From: DATESZ01 sp035283845
GTDB taxonomy: Bacteria > Desulfobacterota > Syntrophia > Syntrophales > JACQWR01
Reading direction: 5' to 3'
NCBI GenBank assembly: GCA_035283845.1
Contig: DATESZ010000086.1
Span: 1 to 6,829 of the forward strand
Length of the DNA stretch: 6,829 bases
Below are positions 1 through 6,371 of the stretch, piece by piece. The notes under the pieces are model-generated. The model was not told the DNA's origin, ran no database searches, and worked only from the letters and a program-made list of their open reading frames with translations. A program made the position numbers and the translations under genes. The first letter of the stretch is position 1, and each line of letters begins with the position of its first letter.

Positions 1-621
1 GCTCACAAAATCCCTCGGTGGGTCTCCAAGCACATTCATCTTAAACCTATCGCGCGCCACAAGGATCGTTGGAGGCGAGAGGGCTGTAACCTGGATAGAG
101 TTATTCATGAGGGCCTGGAGAAGCGTAGGGGCGCCGCCTATAAGAACGGTTTTAAGATCCGTTGCCGCATCAATCCCTACATTTCGAAGAAGGCGCACCG
201 CAGCCAGATGCTGGGTTCCGTTGACCGTGGTGATCCCTAAAGTTTTTCCTTTAAGTTCAGGGATCGATCTGTATTCGGGCCTACTCACCAACCAGAAGAG
301 GGGACGATGCCCCGTAACAGCCAGGACCTTCAATGGCATACCGAGCTGACTGGCCCGAGTCGCAGCTCCGATGGACCCTAACGCCTCCAACTCACCCGAA
401 ACCAGAGCGGCGATCGCGATATTGGCGCTTCTTACCTCAACAAGCTCCGCGTCCAACCCATCCTCCCGGAAAAATCCTTTTTCCTTGGCAATGTAGAGGT
501 CCATGATATAAATGCCTCTACTGGCATAGGCGATCCTAATTTTCTGCAGCCCCGCTTGAGACCAGGCCTCCCCACCCCCAAAGAGAAAAAAGAAGAGGAC
601 AAAGAAAGCAAGGCGTCCCAC
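1..621 (-). CDS. ABC transporter substrate-binding protein (NMT1/SsuA-like), C-terminus beyond left edge
   Basis: Partial gene: 207 codons are open from a GTG at 621-619 to the window edge, so the C-terminal part is missing. The translation begins with a short basic tip and a strongly hydrophobic stretch (residues 4-17, rich in Phe and Leu), then AWSQA, a plausible Sec signal peptide. The mature part opens with KIRIAYASRGIYIMDLYIAKEKGFF, in which the beta strand followed by YIAKEKGFF and DGLDAELV is typical of NMT1/THI5/SsuA-type periplasmic binding proteins. GELEALGSIGAA and IPELKGKTLGITTVNGTQ continue the fold. The role is to bind a small organic or sulfonate-like ligand outside the inner membrane and pass it to an ABC permease; the ligand cannot be read from sequence. 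The start lies 19 nt after the stop of the preceding binding-protein gene. GCAGGG upstream is a weak, distant ribosome site, so translational coupling is likely. No ATG in this frame could replace the GTG. The two proteins are divergent members of the same family. Confidence 0.88.
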   Translation of the reverse strand, partial: MGRLAFFVLFFFLFGGGEAWSQAGLQKIRIAYASRGIYIMDLYIAKEKGFFREDGLDAELVEVRSANIAIAALVSGELEALGSIGAATRASQLGMPLKVLAVTGHRPLFWLVSRPEYRSIPELKGKTLGITTVNGTQHLAAVRLLRNVGIDAATDLKTVLIGGAPTLLQALMNNSIQVTALSPPTILVARDRFKMNVLGDPPRDFVS

Positions 622-640
622 TTTACATTTTTGCCCTGCG

Positions 641-1633
641 TCATTTATACAGGCTATCGATAAATCCACTTTCATCCAGCTTTTTTATGATACTGTCATC
701 GATGAAATCCTCGGCCTTGGCGGTTTTTGCCTTCGGTATGGTACTTTCCAGGTTACGAAGGACAGTTTCGACCCCCTCCTTCAGAGGATAGGGCTTGCGC
801 GGCTGAATATCTTGGACGATGACCCGATAGGTCTCCTCTGCCTCCTCCTCCTCCTTCAAGCGCGAAAATTCCTTTATCAGACGAACGCTCTCCTCTTTGT
901 GCGTCTTCGCGTACTGGACGCCCTCCAAGAATCCCTTGAAGAATTGCTCAACAGTCAGCCGATGGTCGCGCATGAAGGCGCCCGTGGTGGCTATTCCGCT
1001 CCCGTGAATCTTGAGGCCCAGTTTGTAGGCATCGACCAAGGCAACAAAGCCAGCTTTCCGTGCGCGTACCGTGTTGGGTGCCGTGAAAACAGAGGCCTGA
1101 ATGGCGTTTGCCTTGAGAGCCGCAAGCCTACTGGGGTTGTCCCCGATCTGAACGATCGTCACATCCTTTTCCCCCAGGCCCAATGATTTGAACATGTATC
1201 GTATGCTGAAATCCGAGGAAGAACCGAACCGGCTGATGCCGGCTTTTTTCCCGTGCAGGTCAGCCGGTTTTTTTATCTCTGGGGCAACGAAGAGGGTGAA
1301 ATGCATCGTGGGGTTGTTGGCCGACAAGAGAAGAATATCTGCGCCTTGAAGCTTGGCGGCGACCCCTTCCGGTCCGGCAGTTACCGTTAAGGAAATATCT
1401 CCACCCAACATAGCCTGTATGACCTGAGAGCCGCCCTGGAAATAGATCAGCTCCACGTCCAGCCCATATTTCTGAAAGAAGCCTCTTTTATGGGCAATGT
1501 ATGTAGGGACAAATTCCCCAGCCAGAAGTATCCCAACTCGTAGTTTGGTAACCTCGGCTGAAAAAGCTGAAGTGCCAAACAGCATAGAGATGATAACACT
1601 GGCTGTCGCGGCTAGACGCCTTGCTTTGATCAT
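641..1633 (-). CDS. ABC transporter substrate-binding protein (NMT1/SsuA-like)
   Basis: Complete protein of 330 residues, normal for the family. From ATG 1633 the N-terminus MIKARRLAATASVIISMLF followed by GTSAFSA is a classic Sec signal peptide with probable cleavage after residue 26. The mature protein starts KLRVGILLAGEFVPTYIAHKRGFF, with KYGLDVELI and the SQVIQAMLGGDISLTV segment typical of NMT1/SsuA-like binding proteins. PADLHGKKAGISRFGSSSDF is the usual hinge-side loop that contacts the ligand. It should act in the periplasm, delivering a small organic solute to an ABC importer not encoded in this window. A GTG at 1660 would add nine residues, but its GAGG is only 1 nt away; AGG seven nt before ATG 1633 is better spaced, so the shorter form is preferred. 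The gene follows the molybdenum subunit stop (1666-1664) by 3 nt or 30 nt depending on the start, which makes it part of the same operon. A Glu-rich patch (EEEEAEE, about residue 261) is an oddity without known meaning. Confidence 0.95.
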   Translation of the reverse strand: MIKARRLAATASVIISMLFGTSAFSAEVTKLRVGILLAGEFVPTYIAHKRGFFQKYGLDVELIYFQGGSQVIQAMLGGDISLTVTAGPEGVAAKLQGADILLLSANNPTMHFTLFVAPEIKKPADLHGKKAGISRFGSSSDFSIRYMFKSLGLGEKDVTIVQIGDNPSRLAALKANAIQASVFTAPNTVRARKAGFVALVDAYKLGLKIHGSGIATTGAFMRDHRLTVEQFFKGFLEGVQYAKTHKEESVRLIKEFSRLKEEEEAEETYRVIVQDIQPRKPYPLKEGVETVLRNLESTIPKAKTAKAEDFIDDSIIKKLDESGFIDSLYK

Positions 1634-1663
1634 CTTTCGGCCTTTCGGGATTCGCTTCACACC

Positions 1664-3970
1664 TCAAATTGCCACATTGCTCTTATCGTGCCGCTCAATT
1701 GCGGCAAGGACTGTTTCAGGATTTAAGGGAAGTTCTTTGATTCTCACCTTTAATGCATCAAAAATGGCATTGGCCACAGCGGGTGCCACACCCAGACCCG
1801 CAAGTTCGCCTGCCCCCTTCGCGCCAAAAGGCCCTTCGGGCAGAGGAACTTCAACCCGTATCGGCACGATCTCGGGGATCTCGTGCGAAGACGGTATCTT
1901 ATAGTCCATGAACGAAGGGTTAGTGACTCTCCCGTCCTCAAACTGAATTCTTTCATATAGCGCATAACCCATCCCCATGACGGCCCCACCGACGATCTGT
2001 CCGTCAAGTGTTAGGGGATTGATGGTACACCCCGCATCGTGGGCGGAAACCATCTTCAGGATTTTTACGACGCCCGTCTCTTTATCTACTTCCAACTCGA
2101 CCGCCTGCGCACCGTATTTTGACCCAGGAGTCGGCTCTTTACCTTTCAATTTATGAGGCAGACCCGGCCAATCCCCCTTCCCGCCTGCCCACCCCTTTCC
2201 CAGAATGGGTTTCATATTGGTGTGGGCTCTTTCCATGACCTCTTTAAAGCTTATACAAAGGCCCTGGTGCTTTTTAGAAATAATTTTCTGCTGATCAACC
2301 TCCAGATCCTGCTCTGGGATCTCAGTGATTTGGGACGCAATCTCGAGAAGTTGTTTTTTCGCCTCTGCCGCTGCCGCTTTGACCGCCATACCCGTGTAAA
2401 GCGTGACCCGGCTTGAGAACGTACCCTGATCGAACGGGCAAACTGCCGTGTCCGCAGCGACAATGCCCACGGAATCCACGGGAATCCCCAGCTCTTCGGC
2501 GGCAATCTGACTGAGGGCGGTAAGAGAGCCCTGACCGATCTCAGAAGCTCCCACCAGCACCTGGGCACTCCCGTCCTCGTTAAAGTGAACATAAGCCCCG
2601 GAAATGCTCCCGGTCGTCGTAGGAGATTTCGTAATCAGAGCAAGGCCACGGCCCACATCTTTTTTCTTGGGCTTGCCCCAACCTATTTCTTTGGCAACCT
2701 CATGCAGGCATTGTTTCAGACCGATGCTATGGACCACATCTCCGACAGAGTTTATATCCCCTTCCTCAAGGGCATTCTTAAGCCTGAACTCCAGAGGATC
2801 CATCCCCAGCTTATGAGCGATCATATCCATCTGGGACTCCACGGCCCAAGTAGCCTCCGGGACTCCAAGACCTCGAAGGGGCGTGGCGCGAAGTTTGTTG
2901 GTATAGACGAGCGTGGAGGTAATCCGGAAATCGGGAGTGCGGTACCCACCGATCCCGTCCTTCAATGCGCGATTGCTGGGCGGGAGGCCTTCTGAGTATG
3001 CGCCGGTGTCCCAAATAAACTTCATTTCTCGTGCTTTCAAAGTTCCGTCCTTTTGGACCCCTGTTTTTATGTAAACCACTGCAGGCGCGGATCCGGCCGC
3101 GGCGCTGAACTCTTCGGGACGGGTCATGACGATCTTAACAGGCCTGCTTGTCTTTAACGCTAGAGCGATGGCATAAGGCTCCAGTCTTGGCGCGATTTTT
3201 CCTCCGAACCCTCCTCCCACCTTGGTGGCAACAACGCGAATCCTGCTTTCCGGAACTCCGAAGAGGTCAGCAAGGATGGAACGGATCGGAAAAACCTCCT
3301 GAGCGCAACTCCAGACCGTAATCTTTCCTGACTCGACCTGCGCAACAGCGGCATGGGGCTCCATATAGCAGTGATGAATTTGATTGGTTCTGAAGGTATC
3401 CTCGAAAACAAAATCCGATTTGGCGAGTGCCTCCTCAACGTTTCCCCTTGCGTGCACGGCCTGATGTATGATGTTTGTCCCCAGAATCGGTTTCCAGGTA
3501 GGGCTCCTGCCCCGATTCGGCTCATAGGTCCCCATCTCTTCGTGAACTAAAGGGGCGCCATCCAGACATGCCTCCTCCGGATCAAAAACAGCCGGAAGCT
3601 CTTCGTATTCCACATCGATGAGCCCGATAGCTTCCTCGGCCGTATCCTCGTCGACGGCCGCCACCGCAGCCACCGCGTCCCCCACATACCGTACCTTATC
3701 CACCGCAAAAATAGTCTCATCTTTAATAGCAAATCCGAACCGTTTAGCAGGCACGTCCTTCGAAGTAATAACAGCTCTGACCCCGGGGATTTTTTTTGCT
3801 TTCTCCACGTCTATATGAACTAATCTCCCGTGCGGTATGGGACTCCTGAGAACCTTGCCCCAGAGCATTCCGGGAAGCTTCACGTCCACCCCATACACAG
3901 CACGGCCGGATACCATTTCCCTTCCATCTACCCGCTCAATAGGTCGACCGATAGCACTAGACATGTTCAT
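1664..3970 (-). CDS. Xanthine dehydrogenase-family molybdopterin-binding (large) subunit
   Basis: 768 residues, the usual length for a separate large subunit of molybdenum hydroxylases (CoxL/HcrA type). The N-terminal a/b hammerhead domain (about 15-125, including VRYVGDAVAAVAA) is followed by the Mo-cofactor domain. Visible cofactor motifs are VGGGFGGK (251-258), EIGQG (477-481), the SSRVTLYTG stretch (519-527) and GAKGAGE (716-722), whose Glu722 is the expected catalytic base. The enzyme would use water as oxygen donor to hydroxylate an organic substrate, passing electrons to the 2Fe-2S and FAD subunits; no Tat or Sec signal is seen, so it is cytoplasmic. The loop that carries the Cys of CO dehydrogenase (AYxCSFR) or AYxGAGR of form-II CoxL-like proteins reads PLRGLGVPE (364-372) here, so CO oxidation is not supported. 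The start ATG overlaps the stop of the 2Fe-2S gene as ATGA. A second ATG at 3964 is better spaced from AAGGA and would remove two residues. The substrate is unknown. Confidence 0.96.
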   Translation of the reverse strand: MNMSSAIGRPIERVDGREMVSGRAVYGVDVKLPGMLWGKVLRSPIPHGRLVHIDVEKAKKIPGVRAVITSKDVPAKRFGFAIKDETIFAVDKVRYVGDAVAAVAAVDEDTAEEAIGLIDVEYEELPAVFDPEEACLDGAPLVHEEMGTYEPNRGRSPTWKPILGTNIIHQAVHARGNVEEALAKSDFVFEDTFRTNQIHHCYMEPHAAVAQVESGKITVWSCAQEVFPIRSILADLFGVPESRIRVVATKVGGGFGGKIAPRLEPYAIALALKTSRPVKIVMTRPEEFSAAAGSAPAVVYIKTGVQKDGTLKAREMKFIWDTGAYSEGLPPSNRALKDGIGGYRTPDFRITSTLVYTNKLRATPLRGLGVPEATWAVESQMDMIAHKLGMDPLEFRLKNALEEGDINSVGDVVHSIGLKQCLHEVAKEIGWGKPKKKDVGRGLALITKSPTTTGSISGAYVHFNEDGSAQVLVGASEIGQGSLTALSQIAAEELGIPVDSVGIVAADTAVCPFDQGTFSSRVTLYTGMAVKAAAAEAKKQLLEIASQITEIPEQDLEVDQQKIISKKHQGLCISFKEVMERAHTNMKPILGKGWAGGKGDWPGLPHKLKGKEPTPGSKYGAQAVELEVDKETGVVKILKMVSAHDAGCTINPLTLDGQIVGGAVMGMGYALYERIQFEDGRVTNPSFMDYKIPSSHEIPEIVPIRVEVPLPEGPFGAKGAGELAGLGVAPAVANAIFDALKVRIKELPLNPETVLAAIERHDKSNVAI

Positions 3971-4434
3971 TCCTTCCTGTGTAACTCCGCGTAAGCGAGG
4001 ACCGCCTTAAAAATACTCGTGTATCCGGTGCAGCGGCACAAATTTCCATCCAAAGCGGTCCGCACCTCTTCCAAAGTCGGGTTTTTATTTCTATCAACAA
4101 GAGCCTTCCCCGCCAGAACCATTCCAGGCGTGCAATAGCCACACTGCAAAGCCCCAAACCGGAGAAAAAGCTTTTGCAGGTCGTCGAGATCGCCATCTTG
4201 ACCCAAGCCCTCAATGGTCGTGATCTCCTTTCCCGTCGCCCGGGCCGCTAGAACCACACACGAGTGCGCGGCCTCCCCGTTCACCAAAACCGTGCAGGCC
4301 CCGCAATGACTCGTTTCACACCCGCGCTTGGCCCCTTGCAATCCAAGTTCTCTAAGGACATCGAGGAGCAAAGCCGCCGGCTTTATCTCGACGAGGCTCT
4401 TTTCGCCATTGATCTGAAGTTCAACTCGCACCAC
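3967..4434 (-). CDS. Molybdenum hydroxylase 2Fe-2S (small) subunit
   Basis: 155 residues, typical for CoxS/HcrC-type small subunits. The N-terminal plant-ferredoxin-like domain holds one 2Fe-2S cluster through Cys39, Cys44, Cys47 and Cys59 (C-x4-C-x2-C-x11-C, within GCETSHCGACTVLVNG). The helical C-terminal domain holds the second cluster through Cys98, Cys101, Cys133 and Cys135 (QCGYCTPGM and NLCRCTGY). Gln97 sits where the family contacts the molybdopterin cofactor. The protein relays electrons between the Mo centre and the FAD subunit. Translation starts at a GTG (4434-4432), with GGGGG five nt upstream as ribosome site. The stop TGA overlaps the ATG of the large subunit by 4 nt, implying coupled translation and stoichiometric assembly. 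The gap to the upstream FAD gene is unusually long (123 nt) and contains a separate inverted-repeat element. All eight cluster cysteines are present. Confidence 0.97.
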   Translation of the reverse strand: MVRVELQINGEKSLVEIKPAALLLDVLRELGLQGAKRGCETSHCGACTVLVNGEAAHSCVVLAARATGKEITTIEGLGQDGDLDDLQKLFLRFGALQCGYCTPGMVLAGKALVDRNKNPTLEEVRTALDGNLCRCTGYTSIFKAVLAYAELHRKE

Positions 4435-4452
4435 TTTTTCCCCCTATCTTCA

Positions 4453-4556
4453 CCCCGTACCACAGAAGATCCCGCATGTGAGTGCGGGGATGAATGTTCT
4501 GAACTTCCCCGAAGGGGAGCGCCCCAAAACCACGAACGTAAGTCCTTGGTACGGGG
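4453..4556. repeat. MITE-like 104-bp inverted-repeat element in the intercistronic gap
   Basis: The ends are perfect 10-bp inverted repeats: CCCCGTACCA (4453-4462) and TGGTACGGGG (4547-4556). The element is flanked by TTCA at 4449-4452 and TTCA at 4557-4560, which reads as a 4-bp target-site duplication. Inside are two hairpins: CCCGCA/TGCGGG (4471-4476 with 4483-4488, 6-nt loop) and TCCCC/GGGGA (4506-4510 with 4514-4518, 3-nt loop). No protein is encoded. The right TTCA contains the stop codon of the FAD subunit gene (TGA on the minus strand). Deleting the element plus one TTCA would leave the same stop and a 15-nt spacer to the 2Fe-2S gene, matching the other tight junctions. A non-autonomous miniature transposon or REP-like repeat is therefore the best reading; a native structured RNA controlling the downstream subunits is the alternative. 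No second copy is in the window, so family membership is unproven. Confidence 0.6.
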
Positions 4557-4557
4557 T

Positions 4558-5421
4558 TCACTTTTCCATCGCCTGCTGGATGGCCCTGCGAACAAAAACC
4601 CGCACCATTTTCCGCCGATAGTCAGCACTGGCATCCGCATCCGTAATGGGGTCTGCTTCTCCCGCAGCCGTATCAGCGACCTCTTTAATAAATTCCTGGC
4701 TTACCACCGTTTTGTTCCCGAGCAGGGATTCTGCCTTTTTGGCCCGGAAAGGAACCGGTGCTACACCCCCCAAAGCTATCCTGAGATCTGAGATCCTTTT
4801 CCCCTCGCTCCCATCTGGAACAAGAAGAACCGCCACACCCACCATAGCCAAGTCTTCTGCTCTAGTTGAATGCTTAAGATACACGCCTCTTGCCCCAGCA
4901 GGGAGGCTCGGCAGCTGGATCCGGCAGACAATTTCACCTTCCTGCAAAGAGGTACTAAAATAGTCCCGGAAAAATTCCCTTAATGGGATCTTTCTTAACC
5001 CTTTCAAACCTCTGCATTCAGCTTCTCCGTCCAGCACCAGCAGGGGCGGCGGCAAATCCGCCCCAAGTTCGTTATGCGAGATGTTCCCGCCAATGGTGCC
5101 TAGATTTCTAATGGGAGTAGACGCTACTTTTCCTGCCGCCTGCGCCAGAAAAGGAGCCATTTCTCTGATTTCTCGCGACGCCTTCAGCATAGAGCAGGTA
5201 ACCATTGCCCCCAAGCAAAGTTTTCGCTCCTGCGTTGCCTCAATCCCTCTGATCTCTGCCAAATTTTCCAAGCTCACCAATACCTTGGGGGAAATCAGCC
5301 CGTTCCTCAGCATGACAAGAAGGGATTGGCCACCCGCAATCGGCATCGCATCCCTCCCATAGCGGGACAAAACGTTGAGAGCCTCATCCATCGAGTGAGG
5401 CTCTGTAAGCTCACAATCCAT
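4558..5421 (-). CDS. Molybdenum hydroxylase FAD-binding (medium) subunit
   Basis: 287 residues, the normal size for CoxM-type flavoprotein subunits. The N-terminal FAD-binding domain carries AGGQSLL (29-35) and RNLGTIGGNISHNELGAD (105-122), the two pyrophosphate-binding loops of this family. The C-terminal CO-dehydrogenase-flavoprotein-like domain starts near residue 180 and includes SDLRIALGGVAPVPFRAKKA (211-230) and DYRRKMVRVFVRRAI near the end. It accepts electrons from the 2Fe-2S subunit and passes them to an external acceptor. Its five cysteines (3, 69, 76, 136, 166) are scattered, and no insertion able to bind a 4Fe-4S cluster is seen, unlike the homologous subunit of 4-hydroxybenzoyl-CoA reductase. 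The ATG at 5421 has an excellent AAGGAG (5433-5428) with 6-nt spacing, and lies 16 nt after the stop of the CoxG-like gene. The TGA stop lies within the TTCA repeat flanking the inserted element. Confidence 0.96.
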   Translation of the reverse strand: MDCELTEPHSMDEALNVLSRYGRDAMPIAGGQSLLVMLRNGLISPKVLVSLENLAEIRGIEATQERKLCLGAMVTCSMLKASREIREMAPFLAQAAGKVASTPIRNLGTIGGNISHNELGADLPPPLLVLDGEAECRGLKGLRKIPLREFFRDYFSTSLQEGEIVCRIQLPSLPAGARGVYLKHSTRAEDLAMVGVAVLLVPDGSEGKRISDLRIALGGVAPVPFRAKKAESLLGNKTVVSQEFIKEVADTAAGEADPITDADASADYRRKMVRVFVRRAIQQAMEK

Positions 5422-5427
5422 AGTGCT

Positions 5428-5433
5428 CTCCTT
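5428..5433 (-). promoter_or_regulatory. Ribosome binding site of the FAD subunit gene
   Basis: AAGGAG on the minus strand, six nt before the ATG at 5421. It is a full-strength site inside the 16-nt spacer after the CoxG-like gene and fixes the start. Confidence 0.85.
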
Positions 5434-5437
5434 AGAT

Positions 5438-5887
5438 TTAGGCCGCTTCGATTTCGGATTTCACCCTTTGGCCAAATTCTTCTATCACCGAATTGGCCTT
5501 TTTCTTTATAAAGGGATAGCCCAAAGTCCCCAGCTTGCCAAAAACGGTGACTGTCGCCTTGAAATCCACTTTTGTTCTCGATTTGGCTACCTCCTCGAGG
5601 GTGATCTCCATTGTCTGCCTCAGTCCTCCGCCTTTTAGATCTTTCCCTTGCAACATGACTCGAATCCCCTTCCCCGCCTCCACGACGCTGACATCTGCAC
5701 AGGCTTCAAAGTTGACGCGAATCGGACCCACGCTATCGCTGATCGTTAACTGATACTTCTCACGCTCCTTCAGGGTCTCTACCCGCTCGCATCCAGGAAT
5801 GCACCGGGAGAGTCTCGCAACATCCCAAAAAAAATTCCAAACTTCTTCAGGAGGGCGATCAATCACCAAGCCGCCTTCAAAGTTCAT
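5438..5887 (-). CDS. CoxG-like SRPBCC-family protein (carbon monoxide dehydrogenase subunit G family)
   Basis: 149 residues. The N-terminus has the CoxG/SRPBCC pattern: a beta strand, then PPEEVWNFFWDVARLSRCIPGCERVE (12-37). The middle is strand-rich, with a SVGPIRVNFEA segment near 52, and a long C-terminal helix follows GKLGTLGYPFIKKKANSVIEEF (from about 117). In characterised CO dehydrogenase clusters, CoxG helps attach the enzyme to the membrane through a C-terminal extension. Here the protein ends right after the helix with no hydrophobic tail, so it is predicted soluble, and its role in maturation, substrate handling or membrane recruitment is open. It is the first gene of the operon and the hydroxylase genes follow after 16 nt. 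The start ATG is preceded by AAGGAG (5897-5892) at 4-nt spacing. It is about one third identical, without gaps, to the protein encoded divergently from 6383 (counted by eye). Confidence 0.92.
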   Translation of the reverse strand: MNFEGGLVIDRPPEEVWNFFWDVARLSRCIPGCERVETLKEREKYQLTISDSVGPIRVNFEACADVSVVEAGKGIRVMLQGKDLKGGGLRQTMEITLEEVAKSRTKVDFKATVTVFGKLGTLGYPFIKKKANSVIEEFGQRVKSEIEAA

Positions 5888-5939
5888 AAGTCTCCTTCCG
5901 ACCCAAAGGCTTAAATCTTAGCTCGCCGCTATAAAAGAA

Positions 5940-5966
5940 TTGTGCATAGTCACCTAACTAGCACAA
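5940..5966. promoter_or_regulatory. Imperfect dyad, candidate operator of the hydroxylase operon
   Basis: TTGTGC (5940-5945) and GCACAA (5961-5966) form the outer arms; TAGT (5947-5950) and ACTA (5957-5960) extend them inward, with a single unpaired A at 5946 and a 6-nt centre. Ten of ten arm bases pair. The dyad lies 53 nt upstream of the first ATG of the operon. On the minus strand it follows TTGACG (5984-5979), a fair -35 hexamer whose -10 would fall inside the right arm, though no good -10 sequence is visible there. A repressor site overlapping the promoter is the likeliest meaning; an mRNA leader hairpin is possible. No regulator gene is in the window. Confidence 0.4.
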
Positions 5967-6023
5967 CGCCTTGTAAAGCGTCAAGGTATGATTGGCGCTC
6001 TGTGAACAAGTGAAAAGTCTCTC

Positions 6024-6040
6024 CTTCCCTTGTAGGGGAG
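6024..6040. other. Short stem-loop in the divergent region
   Basis: CTTCCCT (6024-6030) pairs with AGGGGAG (6034-6040) through seven pairs including one G-T wobble, closing a TGT loop. No long T-tract follows on either strand and no gene ends beside it, so it is not called a terminator. Function unknown. Confidence 0.3.
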
Positions 6041-6265
6041 CCAAAAGTTTGACATGGGACGTACTGAGGCACAGATCCCTGATCCGTAGGTAATTTTTTC
6101 GTTTTTCTCATTTTGTCAGGCCCGGTTTGAGTTTTTCATGGTAGGGAGGGCTTTGCGTCAAAGGCTGCAAAGACGGTGTTTGAAAAGATTCGACAGAAAT
6201 ATTTTGTTCCCCTCTTTTTGTTCTCGGCCGTCTCAGTAGTTCCTCGGCAATGAAAATGCTCTACG

Positions 6266-6282
6266 TTGGCCCGTTGCGTGCA
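6266..6282 (+). promoter_or_regulatory. Candidate sigma-54 (-24/-12) promoter for the plus-strand CoxG-like gene
   Basis: The site TTGGCCCGTTGCGTGCA matches the consensus YTGGCACGRNNNTTGCW at 11 of its 14 defined positions, including the invariant GG (6268-6269) and GC (6280-6281) separated by exactly ten bases. Transcription would start near 6293, giving a leader of about 90 nt before the TTG start. Upstream space (about 380 bp) is ample for an enhancer-binding activator. No comparable site was found facing the minus-strand operon. A chance match cannot be excluded. Confidence 0.45.
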
Positions 6283-6323
6283 CTTTCCGTTTCTTATCTA
6301 CGGATTATGGCCGGATGGACCCG

Positions 6324-6354
6324 CTTGCTAGTTTTAGCTTCTTTTGATAGCAAG
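6324..6354. other. Inverted repeat in the leader of the plus-strand gene
   Basis: CTTGCTA (6324-6330) and TAGCAAG (6348-6354) are perfect 7-bp arms around a 17-nt loop. They lie between the candidate sigma-54 start point and the ribosome site at 6372. A second possible pairing, CTTCT (6338-6342) with AGAAG (6355-6359), is mutually exclusive with it. This could be a leader hairpin or a protein site; the evidence is positional only. Confidence 0.3.
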
Positions 6355-6371
6355 AGAAGTTCAGAGAGAAG

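Noticed and set aside
432..644. Minus-strand ATG frame of 70 codons at the start of the left-edge gene, suggesting a frameshift
   Set aside because: It is an out-of-frame shadow. The frame from GTG 621 gives a signal peptide and a continuous binding-protein sequence to the window edge, so no frameshift is needed.
4471..4490. CRISPR array
   Set aside because: Only one repeat-like hairpin and no second copy, spacers or leader within the window.
6049..6077. Sigma-70 promoter from the perfect TTGACA at 6049-6054
   Set aside because: At 16-18 nt downstream the sequence is ACAGAT/CAGATC/AGATCC, a poor -10, and it lies more than 300 nt from the next plus-strand gene.
5950..6111. Minus-strand open frame of 53 codons starting MRKTKKLPTDQG upstream of the CoxG-like gene
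   Set aside because: No ribosome site before its ATG, no recognisable family, and it runs into the candidate operator dyad. It is probably a chance frame in a control region.
6139..6240. Plus-strand ATG frame of 33 codons, and an overlapping protein-like frame ending VPLFLFSAVSVVPRQ
   Set aside because: Both are short; the first is Arg-rich with no ribosome site, the second has no plausible start. There is no support for a gene or a definable gene remnant.
6254..6272. Minus-strand sigma-54 site from GC-N10-CC at 6258-6271
   Set aside because: Beyond the GG and GC dinucleotides the match to the consensus is poor, and it overlaps the much better plus-strand site.
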